This document shows, piece by piece, positions 37,860 through 47,500 of a stretch of 64,000 nt of DNA. The notes below the pieces were generated by a model. It saw nothing but the letters and a program-made list of their open reading frames with translations, did not search any database and had not been told where the DNA came from. Both the position numbers and the translations under genes were made by a program. Where the stretch lies: positions 1-64,000 of the forward strand of contig BEIE01000002.1 in NCBI GenBank assembly GCA_002898255.1, read 5' to 3'. Every line of letters begins with the position of its first letter. Position 1 is the first letter of the stretch. Origin of the DNA: a bacterium HR28. GTDB taxonomy: Bacteria > Chloroflexota > Chloroflexia > Thermomicrobiales > Thermomicrobiaceae.

Positions 37860-38697
37860 CGAATACTGCAGAGGATGCGAGTGCGATCTCAGGGGTGATC
37901 ATTGCGGGCTGATCGGTAAGTGCTGACTCGCGATCGCTTCTCGCCATGCCACCGCCGCTCCACCGCAGCTGTGGCCAGGCTTGACCTATTTCCTCATTTG
38001 TGCCTTGGATCTACTGCACCATGGGGCACGAGGAGGCGCTCGAGCTGGTGCTGCTCCTGTCCTGCTGGGGACCGAACAGACTCAGGAGATGGGACTCGTG
38101 CGGCGAGCGGTGCTACTGAAGCAGCTGAATTTGGTGCTGACCCAAGAGGTTTCTCGCTGCTGCTCGATCCAAGGACAGTTGGAGCTGGACGGATGTCTCG
38201 CGACTGCGGAATGGGATTTCAGAAGACATGTGACTACTTGAGCACGAATCCGGCTGGTCTCGTGCGTGAGCGAGGGTTGATGGGTGTATTCAACCACTTT
38301 TTCGATACCAACAACCAGAGACGGCGGAGCCTGATTCCTTTGCTTCCGCCTCATTACAGACTGATGCGGGCACAGCTGTACCCAGACAACACCACTCTAC
38401 GCACCCTGGAGGTGAGGCCTTGGCTCCAAGGTGGCTTTCCCCTGCCTCCATCCTGGCCACTAGAGAGCCACCACACATCCCGGCGATGATTGGCAGCTGT
38501 CGTCCGCGCGCCGGAGCATAACTTCGACAAGAGGGTATACTCTCGCTCGAGGCATTCGCGGGATCTTAGCCTAAACTTCATCATATTTGGCAGCTGCCGC
38601 TTCTCGCGCTCCTCTGCTAAGAGTGTGTTCCTGGCACAGGCAGAGCGCCGAGGGGAGCGGCCAGGAAGCCGAGGGAATTGACCAGTGAGGTGTGCCG
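37860..38697. other. Gene-poor stretch upstream of the LuxR-type gene
   Basis: About 840 bases. A plus-strand frame from a TTG at 37981 (86 residues) has no ribosome site and no recognisable motif. A candidate promoter-like TATACT lies near 38538, but the -35 is poor. No gene is supported. Confidence 0.4.
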
Positions 38698-39392
38698 ATG
38701 GAACCACGGCCGGTGCTGCTGATCCACTCGGGCGAACTCGGCTGGGGTGATCTGCGTGCCCTTCTGCGGTCAATCCCAGACCTGATGATCGTCGGTGAGG
38801 CCCGCAACCGGGAACAGGCATTTCAGCTGGCTGCGAGTCATCCCCCAAGATTATTTTCATCAGTGAGACAGTGGAGGGCGCCTGTGCTGCCTCACTCGTC
38901 GCCGCGCTGCAGCGTGGTCCCTGTCCTGACAGCGTGGTCATCGTTCTCGCCCAGCGGGTCGACCCAGACAACCTGCGGAAGTGGGTAAGCCAGCAGGTCA
39001 GCGTCTCTGCCTACCTGCTCTGGAGTGAGCTTAACCAGGAGTTGCTCAAGCGTTGCTTGGCAGTCGCCTTCTCAGGAGACACCCTCGTCATCAGCCGGGC
39101 GGTTGCTGCAGCCGTGATTGCGCTGCTGCAGGGAGAGACACGGCTGGCCGGGCCGGCGCGCCGGCTCACCCCGCGCGAGCGCGTGCTGCTGTCCTGGTTG
39201 GCTCGCTGGGACCTGAGTTACAAGGAGATCGCCACCCAGCTTGGGGTCCAGGAAGGCACGATCAAGGCGCACGTTCGGCACATCGGCGAGAAACTCGGCG
39301 CCAGCGGAGGCCGCGCGGCAGTGGTGGAGGCGGCCCGGACGCTCGGCCTGCTCCCTGCGACCGGACGGGGTAGCACGCAGGGCGGCTGGTGA
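38698..39392 (+). pseudogene. LuxR/NarL-type response regulator with pseudo-receiver, frameshifted
   Basis: ATG 38698 opens a receiver-like domain (PVLLIHSGELGWGDLRALL, then LMIVGEARNREQAFQLAAS) that runs into a C5 tract at about 38849-38853. There the frame must move by one base to continue as KIIFISETVEGACAAS and reach the intact LuxR helix-turn-helix RLTPRERVLLSWLARWDLSY and LGVQEGTIKAHVRHI. The beta-3 position of the receiver reads FISETVEG, without the phosphoacceptor aspartate, so it would be phosphorylation-independent. The shift could be a sequencing error in the C tract or true inactivation. It probably controls the downstream peptide locus. Confidence 0.72.
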
Positions 39393-39789
39393 GGCGGTAG
39401 GCCAGTAGGCTCCCGGCTCGCCTGGCGCAGCGTGGCCCTGAACCAGCCAGGTGCGCTCGCTCGCGCATGAGAGCTTCGCTCACCCCGCGCGGGGTGAGGG
39501 AGCGACTCAGTGTGACGACCATGCCTCTGTCCTGTGCCCGCGACGCTGCCCTCCTGTCGCTGTGCCTGATCAACGACGACCTAGCCACTGCCCGGCGCCT
39601 GCGACGCCACCAGCAGGGCGGACGCTCGGCGCCCGCCGGTGGATGAGTGCACCCTACTCCCAGGGCGTACGCTGGTGGTTGCCCAAAACTCACCCCGAGA
39701 GGGAATAGCCATGTACACCCATCCCTCACTATCCTGAGGTTGAAGATCGGAGACGGCTAAAGCCCTTGGGAATGGGAAGGAGACCGGCA
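39393..39789. other. Intergenic region before the peptide-precursor gene
   Basis: About 400 bases. The only candidate is a 59-codon frame, listed separately at 39467-39646. The promoter of the peptide gene should lie here. Confidence 0.4.
39467..39646 (+). CDS. Possible short protein, unknown
   Basis: 59 codons from ATG 39467. The central part (ARDAALLSLCLINDDLATAR) could form a helix, and the composition is arginine- and alanine-rich. No good ribosome site and no family match in memory. Listed only because of its place between the regulator and the peptide precursor. Confidence 0.2.
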   Translation: MRASLTPRGVRERLSVTTMPLSCARDAALLSLCLINDDLATARRLRRHQQGGRSAPAGG

Positions 39790-40822
39790 ATGGCGGGGCC
39801 ACTCTGGATCCTGGGCTTCGACGGTGACTGCCTCACCTGCCGCCAGCTCGCTGAGGAGGTGGCGCGGCTCGCCGGTGAGCGTCTTGAGGTCCGCAGCCTG
39901 CGCGCGCCGGAGGTGGCGGCCTGGCGCACGCGGGCGCTGGGGCCGGGTGCCCCCTGGACCCCGACGCTGTTGCGGATTGAGGGGGAACGGGTGCAGGCCT
40001 GGACCGGCCGGCGGCTGGCCTGGCAGTTGGCCCGGCTGCTCGGTCCCGGCCGGGCGCTGGCCCTGGCCGAGCGGCTGGCAGCGCTGGGCCGCGCTCCGCG
40101 GTCAAATACCGCTGGGGTGACGCGCCGTGGCTTCCTCGGCAAGCTGGGGGCAGCAGCCTTTGCCTTCGGCCTTCTGGCCAATGGCAAGCTGGCGCTGCCG
40201 GCTGCAGCACGGGGCGGGAGAACGCCCGCTGGCTCTGTCCCCTGGTGGGCGGTGGAGTCTCTCCGGCAGACCCCGATTGAGGGCGCAGCCAAGCAAGCCC
40301 TCTTGGGGCAAGCCCTCGCCGCAGCTGAGACCCAGGCGGTGCTCCAACCTGGGCCTGTCCTCCTCTCGCTGACTGGGACGCAGGCTGCCGAGCATGTGCT
40401 CGCCGATGGGCGGACGCTGCGGGCTCTCGCCCTGGGAGTGGGCAATGACAAGGTGCTGGTTTACTACGAGGACAATAACGGCCAGCGGGCAGCGCTGCGG
40501 TATCGAGTAGTGACGCAGGGCGACAAACCACAGCTCAGGCTCGTCGCTGCGACGGATGAAGCACTGCCGACGCCGGCGGTCAGGCACAGTGAGATCCTCC
40601 TAGCAAACCTGCACCCCGCCCCTCATCCCGTGCTTCGCCTGCTGCCAGTTCGACTGGGGCAGGTTCCTGGATTGCTGTGGTTGGACCTGCTTCTTTGTCT
40701 GTGGTGCAGGCCCATCTTGGCTCTGCGCTGCATGCATCTTGGCTCGATGCCCTTGGTGTATATATACCTCGTGCCCCGGTGGCTGGTCCTGTACTACGTG
40801 TTGCGCCGAGCCAGGAACATGA
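39790..40822 (+). pseudogene. Thioredoxin-Tat-Cys-rich peptide precursor, bacteriocin-like (one frameshift)
   Basis: ATG 39790 follows AAGGAG. Residues 1-100 form a thioredoxin-like domain with DGDCLTC and the cis-proline region APWTPTLLRI. At about 114-145 comes a textbook twin-arginine signal (TRRGFLGKLGAAAFAFGLLA), then about 125 residues of mature propeptide. At the AAA of 40605-40607 one extra base moves the frame. Read one base later, the sequence continues from 40607 to a TGA at 40820-40822 as 71 residues with 16 cysteines (starts TCTPPLIPCFACC, ends WSCTTCCAEPGT). A Tat-exported precursor with a Cys-rich C-terminal peptide recalls halocin C8-like bacteriocins. Uncorrected, the frame runs on as cysteine-poor sequence to 41106. 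Confidence 0.65.
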
Positions 40823-40883
40823 GTGAGAAAGGGGTGAGTGCTCGCGTCCTTGCCCTGAGCCGTCCAGAGGTGGAGGTATCGTT

Positions 40884-41222
40884 ATGCACTGGGCAACCAT
40901 CCATTGGATCCTCTGGCTGGTCATGCTGCTCTGCGTCATCCCGATTCTGGCAACTGGGCTCTTCCTCGGGCGGCGCCCTGACCAGACCGGTCCGGGTCGC
41001 TGGCACTGGCGCCTCATCGGGGGCTTCGGAAGCATTCTCGGTCTCGGTCACCTTCTCTACACGCTACGCACTGGCCCCCAACCGTACATGGATGATCCCT
41101 ACCTGACACTCCTCCAGACAATATTCACCGGCGCCTTTCTCTGGTACTGGATTAAGCTGGGAGTGCGCTATCGAGCCCACCGTGCCAGCAACAACGGGTC
41201 CACCGTCGACATGGCTGGATAA
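40884..41222 (+). CDS. Small membrane protein of the peptide locus
   Basis: 112 residues with three membrane segments (about 8-28, 43-62 and 74-94). ATG 40884 has GGAGG seven bases upstream. It lies 61 bases after the corrected end of the Cys-rich precursor. By position it could be an immunity or export partner of the peptide; no family is recognised. Confidence 0.68.
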   Translation: MHWATIHWILWLVMLLCVIPILATGLFLGRRPDQTGPGRWHWRLIGGFGSILGLGHLLYTLRTGPQPYMDDPYLTLLQTIFTGAFLWYWIKLGVRYRAHRASNNGSTVDMAG

Positions 41223-41448
41223 AGCGACATCTCTTCGAGGTAGGCAGTGAGGACAAGGTGGACGTCGTTTAGCACCATCGGTTGCCGCAAAGAATCCAAT
41301 ATTCGTGATTTTGACAATGTCTCATCCCGGGCGACTACCACTGTACTTTGCTTGGCACGCTCGTGCGTCTGGTGATGCCATTGCTGCCGGCAGGAACCTC
41401 CATGGGGCCATTAGCGAGACGCTCGGCGTCGAGTGAGGAGGAATCAGG

Positions 41449-41943
41449 CTGCAGTGGGACGAGTGGTACCCACTCTTCTCTGCGATCGCCTACTTCGGCG
41501 GCCTTACCCTCCGAATCGTGGTCAGCATCCTCTGGAGCGTCCGGCGCTATCGTCACTTTCGGCCGCTCGATTGGGCCGACGGACTCTTGGTCGCTTGGCT
41601 GTTCGCAGCAGCCCTCTGGCTGGGGATCCACCAGGGATCTGTCTGGGATACCGAGTTCGCGTGGATTCCCATCTGGGTGCGTAGCCTCGTTGCGCTCGTC
41701 TGGGCAGGCGGCTCGGTCGCCGGTGCCTGGTGGGTGGTCAGGCGATCCCGCCGGCCAGCGCGGGCAGAAGACCAGGGGGAGCTGCAACGGACAGGAAGGG
41801 TGCCGTCTTGGGCTTGGCATGCTGGGTCAGGGCGCGGGGACAAGCCTGGGTGCAAAAGCACGCGTCGTCTCCCTGAACCGCGCGAGCCCTGGCTCATGCA
41901 GAGCGAGGAACGTGCGGTTGTTGGAGGACGATTCAAGAGTTGA
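41449..41943 (+). CDS. Holin-sized membrane protein, probable CTG start
   Basis: About 164 residues with three membrane segments (RIVVSILWSV; GLLVAWLFAAALWLG; VRSLVALVWAGGSVAGAWWV) followed by a basic tail. The hydrophobic first segment begins upstream of the first GTG (41518), and the only usable codon between the preceding in-frame stop and that point is CTG 41449, which has GAGGAGGA seven bases upstream. The size and layout resemble holins or small immunity proteins. The tail of about 60 residues is low in motif content. Function unknown. Confidence 0.5.
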   Translation: MQWDEWYPLFSAIAYFGGLTLRIVVSILWSVRRYRHFRPLDWADGLLVAWLFAAALWLGIHQGSVWDTEFAWIPIWVRSLVALVWAGGSVAGAWWVVRRSRRPARAEDQGELQRTGRVPSWAWHAGSGRGDKPGCKSTRRLPEPREPWLMQSEERAVVGGRFKS

Positions 41944-42042
41944 AGATGCGCTAGCGACCGCAGGAGAGTTGACGCGATGCGAGATCACTGTGCCTGACTA
42001 TGGGGAGTTGCCCTGGTTTAGGGCACAGTGATCAGCCTGGTT

Positions 42043-42132
42043 GAACCACGCCCGTGCAAGCGTTGTGCCGCCTCCCTTGAAGTGCCTGCCGGCTACTCAG
42101 CAAGAGCCGAGCGCGTGCTTCCCCTGTGTCTC
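42043..42132 (+). repeat. 90-bp direct repeat, copy 2
   Basis: Second copy of 37647-37736 with one substitution. Here the zinc-ribbon frame ends soon after the repeat, so only the CKRCAAS half and a single further cysteine remain. It ends 12 bases before the -35 box of the imuA promoter. Confidence 0.92.
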
Positions 42133-42143
42133 TTGGGCAACTC

Positions 42144-42172
42144 TTGACTGCGAACGAGTGTTCTACTACTAT
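42144..42172 (+). promoter_or_regulatory. SOS promoter of imuA-imuB-dnaE2 with LexA box
   Basis: TTGACT (42144-42149) and TACTAT (42167-42172) are spaced by 17 bases. Inside the spacer, CGAACGAGTGTTCT (42151-42164) is a GAAC-N4-GTTC LexA box of the Gram-positive type. LexA bound here would block polymerase. Transcription should start near 42179, upstream of the chosen imuA start. Confidence 0.82.
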
Positions 42173-42221
42173 GAATCCGAACGAATGTGCGAGATACAGC
42201 AGGGCACGGAAAGGGGGACAC

Positions 42222-43313
42222 GTGCCAGGGGTCGAGGCTACTCCGTTGCGAGCGAACACTCGGGCGGACAGCACCCCGCTTGCACCAGGGACATCGACCA
42301 GTGTGGACGCAGCTGGCACGCTGCCCGCAGTCGATCCTCGCCGCGAGCGGATCGCCTCCCTCCGCCGGCTGCTCGTTGAACGGTTCGGACCGCATGTCCT
42401 ACTTGACTGGACGCAGCCTTCTTCCTCATTCTCGGCGTGCGCTGAGTGTGTCCCCACACAGTGCGCCCTGAATCCGCGTGCTCTGCCGACCGAGCTCCTG
42501 GGGCTCGACCTCGCGCTCGGTGGCGGGATCCCACGCGGGCGACTCACTGAACTTGCTGGCCCACCCTATTCCGGGAAGCGGACACTCGCGAGCTGGCTTG
42601 TGCGGACCACACAGCGAATCGGTGGCTGGGCAGCATATCTCGACGCTGCGCACGGTGCCGACTTCGATCGCCTACATCGCTGGGGTGTCAACCTACGCGA
42701 GTTCCTTATCGCACTACCGCGCTCACTCCCTGAGGCATTGGAACTTGCTCGCCTCCTTCTCCTCGCTGATGCTCTTGATCTTGTTGTGCTTGACCTTCCT
42801 CCGCACTGGGCAACTCGCTCAGAACTTGAGCGTGGACTCCGGCAGCTCCGCCCGCTCCTGCGCGGTCGGTCAACCGCTCTCGTCGTTGTCCGCGACCGGG
42901 AGAGCGGGCCCGGGCTTGCGGCAGCCCAGCTACGCTTGTGGCTTGAGCCACTCGCACAACTCGTTCTGCCGAATCCATTCGGCTCGACCATGCTGCCCAG
43001 TGGGCTCCGCGTCCGCATCCATGTGGAGCGGAGTCACCGTTGGCCGTTGTGCGAGCCGCCTGTCCCGGTCGAGTTCAGCGAGCGCGAGGGAGTCCGTCTT
43101 GCTCTTGAGCGGATCGATCTCGCGCTCGCCGGGGGGATCATTGTCCAGCACCCACTCGGCTTGATCTTCGCTAACACCGTGCTCGGCCGGAGTCGCGAGG
43201 CGGCGGCAGCGCGACTCGCAAGTGATCCTGCGCTCTGGTCACAACTCGAGGAGGAGCTCCGTGCGCGTTGGCTATCTCTGGCTCGACCGCTTACCAAGCG
43301 TCTCACTCGCTGA
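42222..43313 (+). CDS. imuA: ImuA-like RecA-fold protein of the mutagenesis cassette
   Basis: 363 residues. The RecA-like core has LLGLDLALGGGIPRGRLTEL, a P-loop-like AGPPYSGKRTLASWLV and the Walker B-like strand LDLVVLDLPPHW. Partner of ImuB and DnaE2 in SOS-induced translesion synthesis. GTG 42222 with AAGGGGG is preferred; an ATG at 42171 lies inside the promoter, upstream of the likely transcript start. The last 53 bases overlap imuB. Confidence 0.82.
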   Translation: MPGVEATPLRANTRADSTPLAPGTSTSVDAAGTLPAVDPRRERIASLRRLLVERFGPHVLLDWTQPSSSFSACAECVPTQCALNPRALPTELLGLDLALGGGIPRGRLTELAGPPYSGKRTLASWLVRTTQRIGGWAAYLDAAHGADFDRLHRWGVNLREFLIALPRSLPEALELARLLLLADALDLVVLDLPPHWATRSELERGLRQLRPLLRGRSTALVVVRDRESGPGLAAAQLRLWLEPLAQLVLPNPFGSTMLPSGLRVRIHVERSHRWPLCEPPVPVEFSEREGVRLALERIDLALAGGIIVQHPLGLIFANTVLGRSREAAAARLASDPALWSQLEEELRARWLSLARPLTKRLTR

Positions 43314-44490
43314 GGTACTCACTCCACTCACTCCGGCTGTACAGCTGGACGAGGATCGGACCGGTGTTTGGTTCGAGGCGAGTGGTGTCCGGCTCCTCTA
43401 CGGTGACGAGCAGCGTTATGGGCAAGCAGTGCTTGCCGCACTCGCAGCAGCTGGTGGGGCTGGCCGACTTGGCATCGCAGCAACACCGTGGGTCGCTCGC
43501 CTCGCAGCACGGCTCGCGGTGACTGGAGAGGTCACGCTTGTCCCGAACAGCGAGACAAGCACATTTCTGCGTCCGCTTCCACTTGAGTGGCTGCCACTCC
43601 CAAGGCGGGTACTGGCACGACTTCGCGCGCTCGGTGTTTCGACAATTGGCCAGTTCGCTGACTTGCCACCGGGAAGTGTTCAGCGACGCTTCGGCAAGGA
43701 GGCACTCGCGGCATACCGCCTCGCCCATGGTGACGACCCTACCCCGTTCCGGGGACGCGCGCCAGTTGAGCCACTCTGTTTTGAACGGACGCTCGAGCCG
43801 CCAGCTGTAACGAGTGACGCGCTCGCGGTCGCGCTGCACGCATTGGCGGCGCAGGCGATGGAGGCGCTCAATCGGCTCGGTCACGTCGCCTGGCGCCTGC
43901 GGCTCGAACTTGTCGCTGAGGATGGGCGGAGTACGTCGCGTCGTCGACATTGCCCATATCCGCTGCGGACGGCGGAGGAGCTCGCTGCAGTTGCTCGTGC
44001 GCTCGCACTGCGTTGCGCGCTTGCCGGGCCGGTCGCACTTCTCCGACTCGTCATCGACGAGCATGGCACCGTCACAGCGCACCAGCCGGGGTTGCTCCTT
44101 GAAGCCCCGAATCGGCGCCAAGAGCGCGAGCGAATCTTCGAGCTTGCACGGCAATATGTGCCGGGACGTGTCGTCCGGGTCGTTGAGCATTGCCCAGCTG
44201 CCCCGCTCCCCGAGCACCGCTGGCGCCTGGAGGGGATCACAAGCGAGAAAGCACATCCATCGCGCGGCGAGCCAGTGCGGTTGATTCGGCGCGCACAAAG
44301 CTGGTGGCTGGAAGTTGCTGGGCAGCGCCTGCGTGTCATTCGGAGTGGCCCCTGGGAGCGGATCGATCTCTGGTGGCCAGAGAGACAGCATCGCCGGACA
44401 GGATGGGTAGAGCTCGCTGACGGCCAGCGCCTGCTCCTCATGTGGACTGGGCCTGAAGGCCAGTGGCGGCTGGTCGGTCGCCTCGATTGA
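43261..44490 (+). CDS. imuB: ImuB-like Y-family polymerase homologue
   Basis: 409 residues. Recognised by the Y-family fingers/thumb part: GIAATPWVARLAARLA, then LRALGVSTIGQFADLPPGSVQ and the little-finger region up to about 300. The N-terminal catalytic palm is shortened: the protein begins close to the LDEDRTGVWFEASGV strand, and the active-site acidic residues of true polymerases are missing, as expected for ImuB, which acts as an adaptor to the beta clamp. GTG 43261 has GAGGAGG just upstream. Followed by dnaE2 after 14 bases. Confidence 0.85.
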   Translation: MRVGYLWLDRLPSVSLAEVLTPLTPAVQLDEDRTGVWFEASGVRLLYGDEQRYGQAVLAALAAAGGAGRLGIAATPWVARLAARLAVTGEVTLVPNSETSTFLRPLPLEWLPLPRRVLARLRALGVSTIGQFADLPPGSVQRRFGKEALAAYRLAHGDDPTPFRGRAPVEPLCFERTLEPPAVTSDALAVALHALAAQAMEALNRLGHVAWRLRLELVAEDGRSTSRRRHCPYPLRTAEELAAVARALALRCALAGPVALLRLVIDEHGTVTAHQPGLLLEAPNRRQERERIFELARQYVPGRVVRVVEHCPAAPLPEHRWRLEGITSEKAHPSRGEPVRLIRRAQSWWLEVAGQRLRVIRSGPWERIDLWWPERQHRRTGWVELADGQRLLLMWTGPEGQWRLVGRLD

Positions 44491-44504
44491 GGAGAAGAGA
44501 AGCG

Positions 44505-47500
44505 GTGACCGCACTGTACGCCGAACTCCATGTGCACTCCTGCTTCTCACTGCTGGATGCACCTTGCCAACCCGAGCATCTCATCGAGCGGGCTGCCGCG
44601 CTGGGCTATCAGCATCTCGCACTCACCGACCACGATGCGCTGCACGGTGTCGTTCGCTTTGTCCGTGCTGCTGAGCGTGCAGGGATTCATCCCGTTGTCG
44701 GGGCAGAGGTGACCATGGAGGACGGGAGTCATCTCACACTCCTGGCTGAGAATGACCGCGGTTACGCGACGCTGGCGCGCCTCCTCTCGGCGGCTCGCCT
44801 TGGATGGCCGACTCCTGATGGCCCTGAATCGACCGGCACGCAGCTCGCTCTTGAGGGTTCACCTGGACGGCGAGCGGTTGCACTTCCCTGGCAGTGGCTT
44901 GCTGAGTGGCACGACGGGCTCATCATCCTCACTGGCTGCCGAGAAGGGCCGATTGCTCGCGCTCTCGCCCGTGAAGGACGAGCCGCAGCATGGACCTGGG
45001 CTACCCGTCTGGCCCGCCTCTTTGGCCCAGAGCGCTGCTTTGTTGAGCTCGAGGACCACGGTGAGCGTGGCGATCGCCAGCGGGTGAGCGAGCTGGTTAA
45101 TCTGGCCGAAGCCACCGGCCTCTCAGTCGTCGTGACTGGTAATGTCCACTATCTCGATGAGCAGAGCTGGCGTTTGCAAGACGTGCTTGTCTGCATTCGG
45201 GAGGGCATTACCGTCGATACCCCACACCCAGCCCGCAAGACCTCTTCAGCCTATCGACTCGTCGCACCGGCGACGATGGCTCGCCGGTTTCGCCACCTGC
45301 CGGAGGCTCTGGTCAACACGGTGCGCCTCGCTGAGCGCTGCCAGGTCTCGCTCGATTTTCGTCAGGTCCGCTTCCCACCACTCCCCCATTTAGTTCCGCC
45401 TGGTGAAACACCGATGCAGGTCTTACGTCGCCAGGCCTACGAGGGAGCACAACGCCGCTACGGCATGCTCTCCGAGCCGGTCGTGCGGCAGCTTGAACAC
45501 GAACTCGGCGTCATTGAGCGGCTCGGCGTCGCTGAGTTCTTCTTGATCTGCGCCGATCTCGCCAATCGCTTCCGCGGACGCGGGCGCGGCTCAGCAGCTG
45601 ACTCGCTCGTCGCCTACTGCTTGGGGATTACGCAGGTCGATCCGCTTGCCCACCGCCTACTCTTCGAGCGCTTCCTCAACGAAGAGCGCCCCTCAATGCC
45701 GGACATCGATATCGACTTTGGTCTCGAAGACCGCGAGCGAGCCATTGCCTACGTCTATGCCACCTATGGCGTCGAGCATGCTGCCATGGTCTGCAATTAT
45801 GTCACATTCCAGGCCCGTAGCGCGATTCGTGACCTAGGGCGCGTTCTTGCGTTGCCACCAGAGCTTGTCGACGAGCTCGCCAAGAGCCAGGGACGCCTCG
45901 GCGAGCCGCTCGCAGCAGTTGCTCGCACGCTCATGCCGCGTCTGAACGAGGAAGAACAGCGCCGGCTCAAATGGCTCGTGCGTCTGGCTCCAGCGTTGGA
46001 AGACATTCCACGTCATCTCTCTGTCCATGTCGGCGGCATGGTCATCACCGGCCGGCCGGTTGTGGAGCTGACCACCGTCGAGCCCTCGCGAATGCCGGGA
46101 CGGATTGTCCTGGGCTGGGACAAACGGGATATTGAGGAAGCGGGACTGATCAAAACCGATCTGCTCTGCGTGCGTGCCATCTCGGTTGTTCATGAGGCGG
46201 TTGAACTGATTGAGCGGGTGAGCGGCATCCGGATCGATCTGGAACATCTACCGCTCGACGATCCAGCTGTCTACCGGCAGCTGCAGGAGGCGGACACGAT
46301 TGGGACGTATCAGGTCGAGAGTCGCGCACAACAGCAGAGCTTGCCGCGCACACGCCCCGAACGATTCGAGGATCTGATCGCCCAGGTGGCGATCATTCGG
46401 CCCGGCCCGATCCAGGGTGGCATGGTGCATCCCTATATTCGCCGCCGCCAAGGACTTGAGCCGGTCCGGTATCTCCATCCTAAACTCGAGCCAATCCTGC
46501 GCGAGACGCTCGGTGTCATCCTCTACCAGGAGCAAGTCTTGGAAGTTGCCATGGTCATCGCCGGGATGACAGCTGGTCAGGCTGACGCCTTCCGGCGCGC
46601 GATGGGGAGCAAGCGCTCACGTGCAGCGATGGAGGCGTTACGCGGTGACTTCCTCGCTGGAGCCGAACGCAACGGGGTTCCGCGGTCGGTTGCCGAGCGC
46701 ATCTTCGCTCAGATGGCGGCATTTGCCGAGTTCGGCTTTTGTAAGAGCCATGCTGCAGCGCTGGCTCGCACAGCCTACGAAACGCTTTGGCTCCGCGCAC
46801 ATTACCCGGCTGCTCTCCTCTGCGCTCTCTTGAACAACCAGCCGATGGGCTTCTACGCGCCGGAAGTACTCGTCTGGGATGCACTGCGTCGCGGTATTCG
46901 TGTCCTGCCACCAGACGTCGTACAGAGCGAGGTGCGAGCAACGCTTGCCGGTGATCCAGTGTACGGCCCGGTGCGGCTCGGCCTTGCTAGCATCCGTGCC
47001 ATTGGGCGAACCGCAGCGGAACGCATCGTCTCGGAGCGGGCAAGACAGCCGTTCCGGGACCCAGCTGACGTCGTCCGGCGGGCCGCGCTCACTGCGGAGC
47101 AGGTCGAAGCCCTGGTTCTGGTCGGCGCTTTTGCGTCGCTCGCCCCTGGACGAGGCCGTCGCGAGCTCCTGTGGGAACTCCTGCGGGAAGTAGCGGAACG
47201 CACGACACTGCCGCGCTTCATTGAGGCTCCCGAGCCGGCCGTTGCACTGACCGAGCCGGATGCCGTCGAGCAGACGTTGCTGGACTATGCCATCCTCGGC
47301 TTTTGCCTCGATCGTCACCTGATGGAGCTTTATGCACGCCAGCGACAGCTCCTGCGTGTCGTGCCAGCTGCGCGGCTGCGGACGTTGCCACACGGCGCGA
47401 CAGCCCGCGTCGCTGGGCTCGTCGTGTGCCGGCAGGCACCGCCAACGGCGCGCGGTGTCCTTTTCCTGACCCTCGAGGATGAGACTGGACTCGTCAATGT

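Noticed and set aside
38845-38860. Programmed -1 frameshift in the LuxR-type gene
   Set aside because: The TCCCCCA context does not allow good re-pairing in both ribosomal sites and no obvious downstream pseudoknot was seen. An indel in the C tract is simpler.
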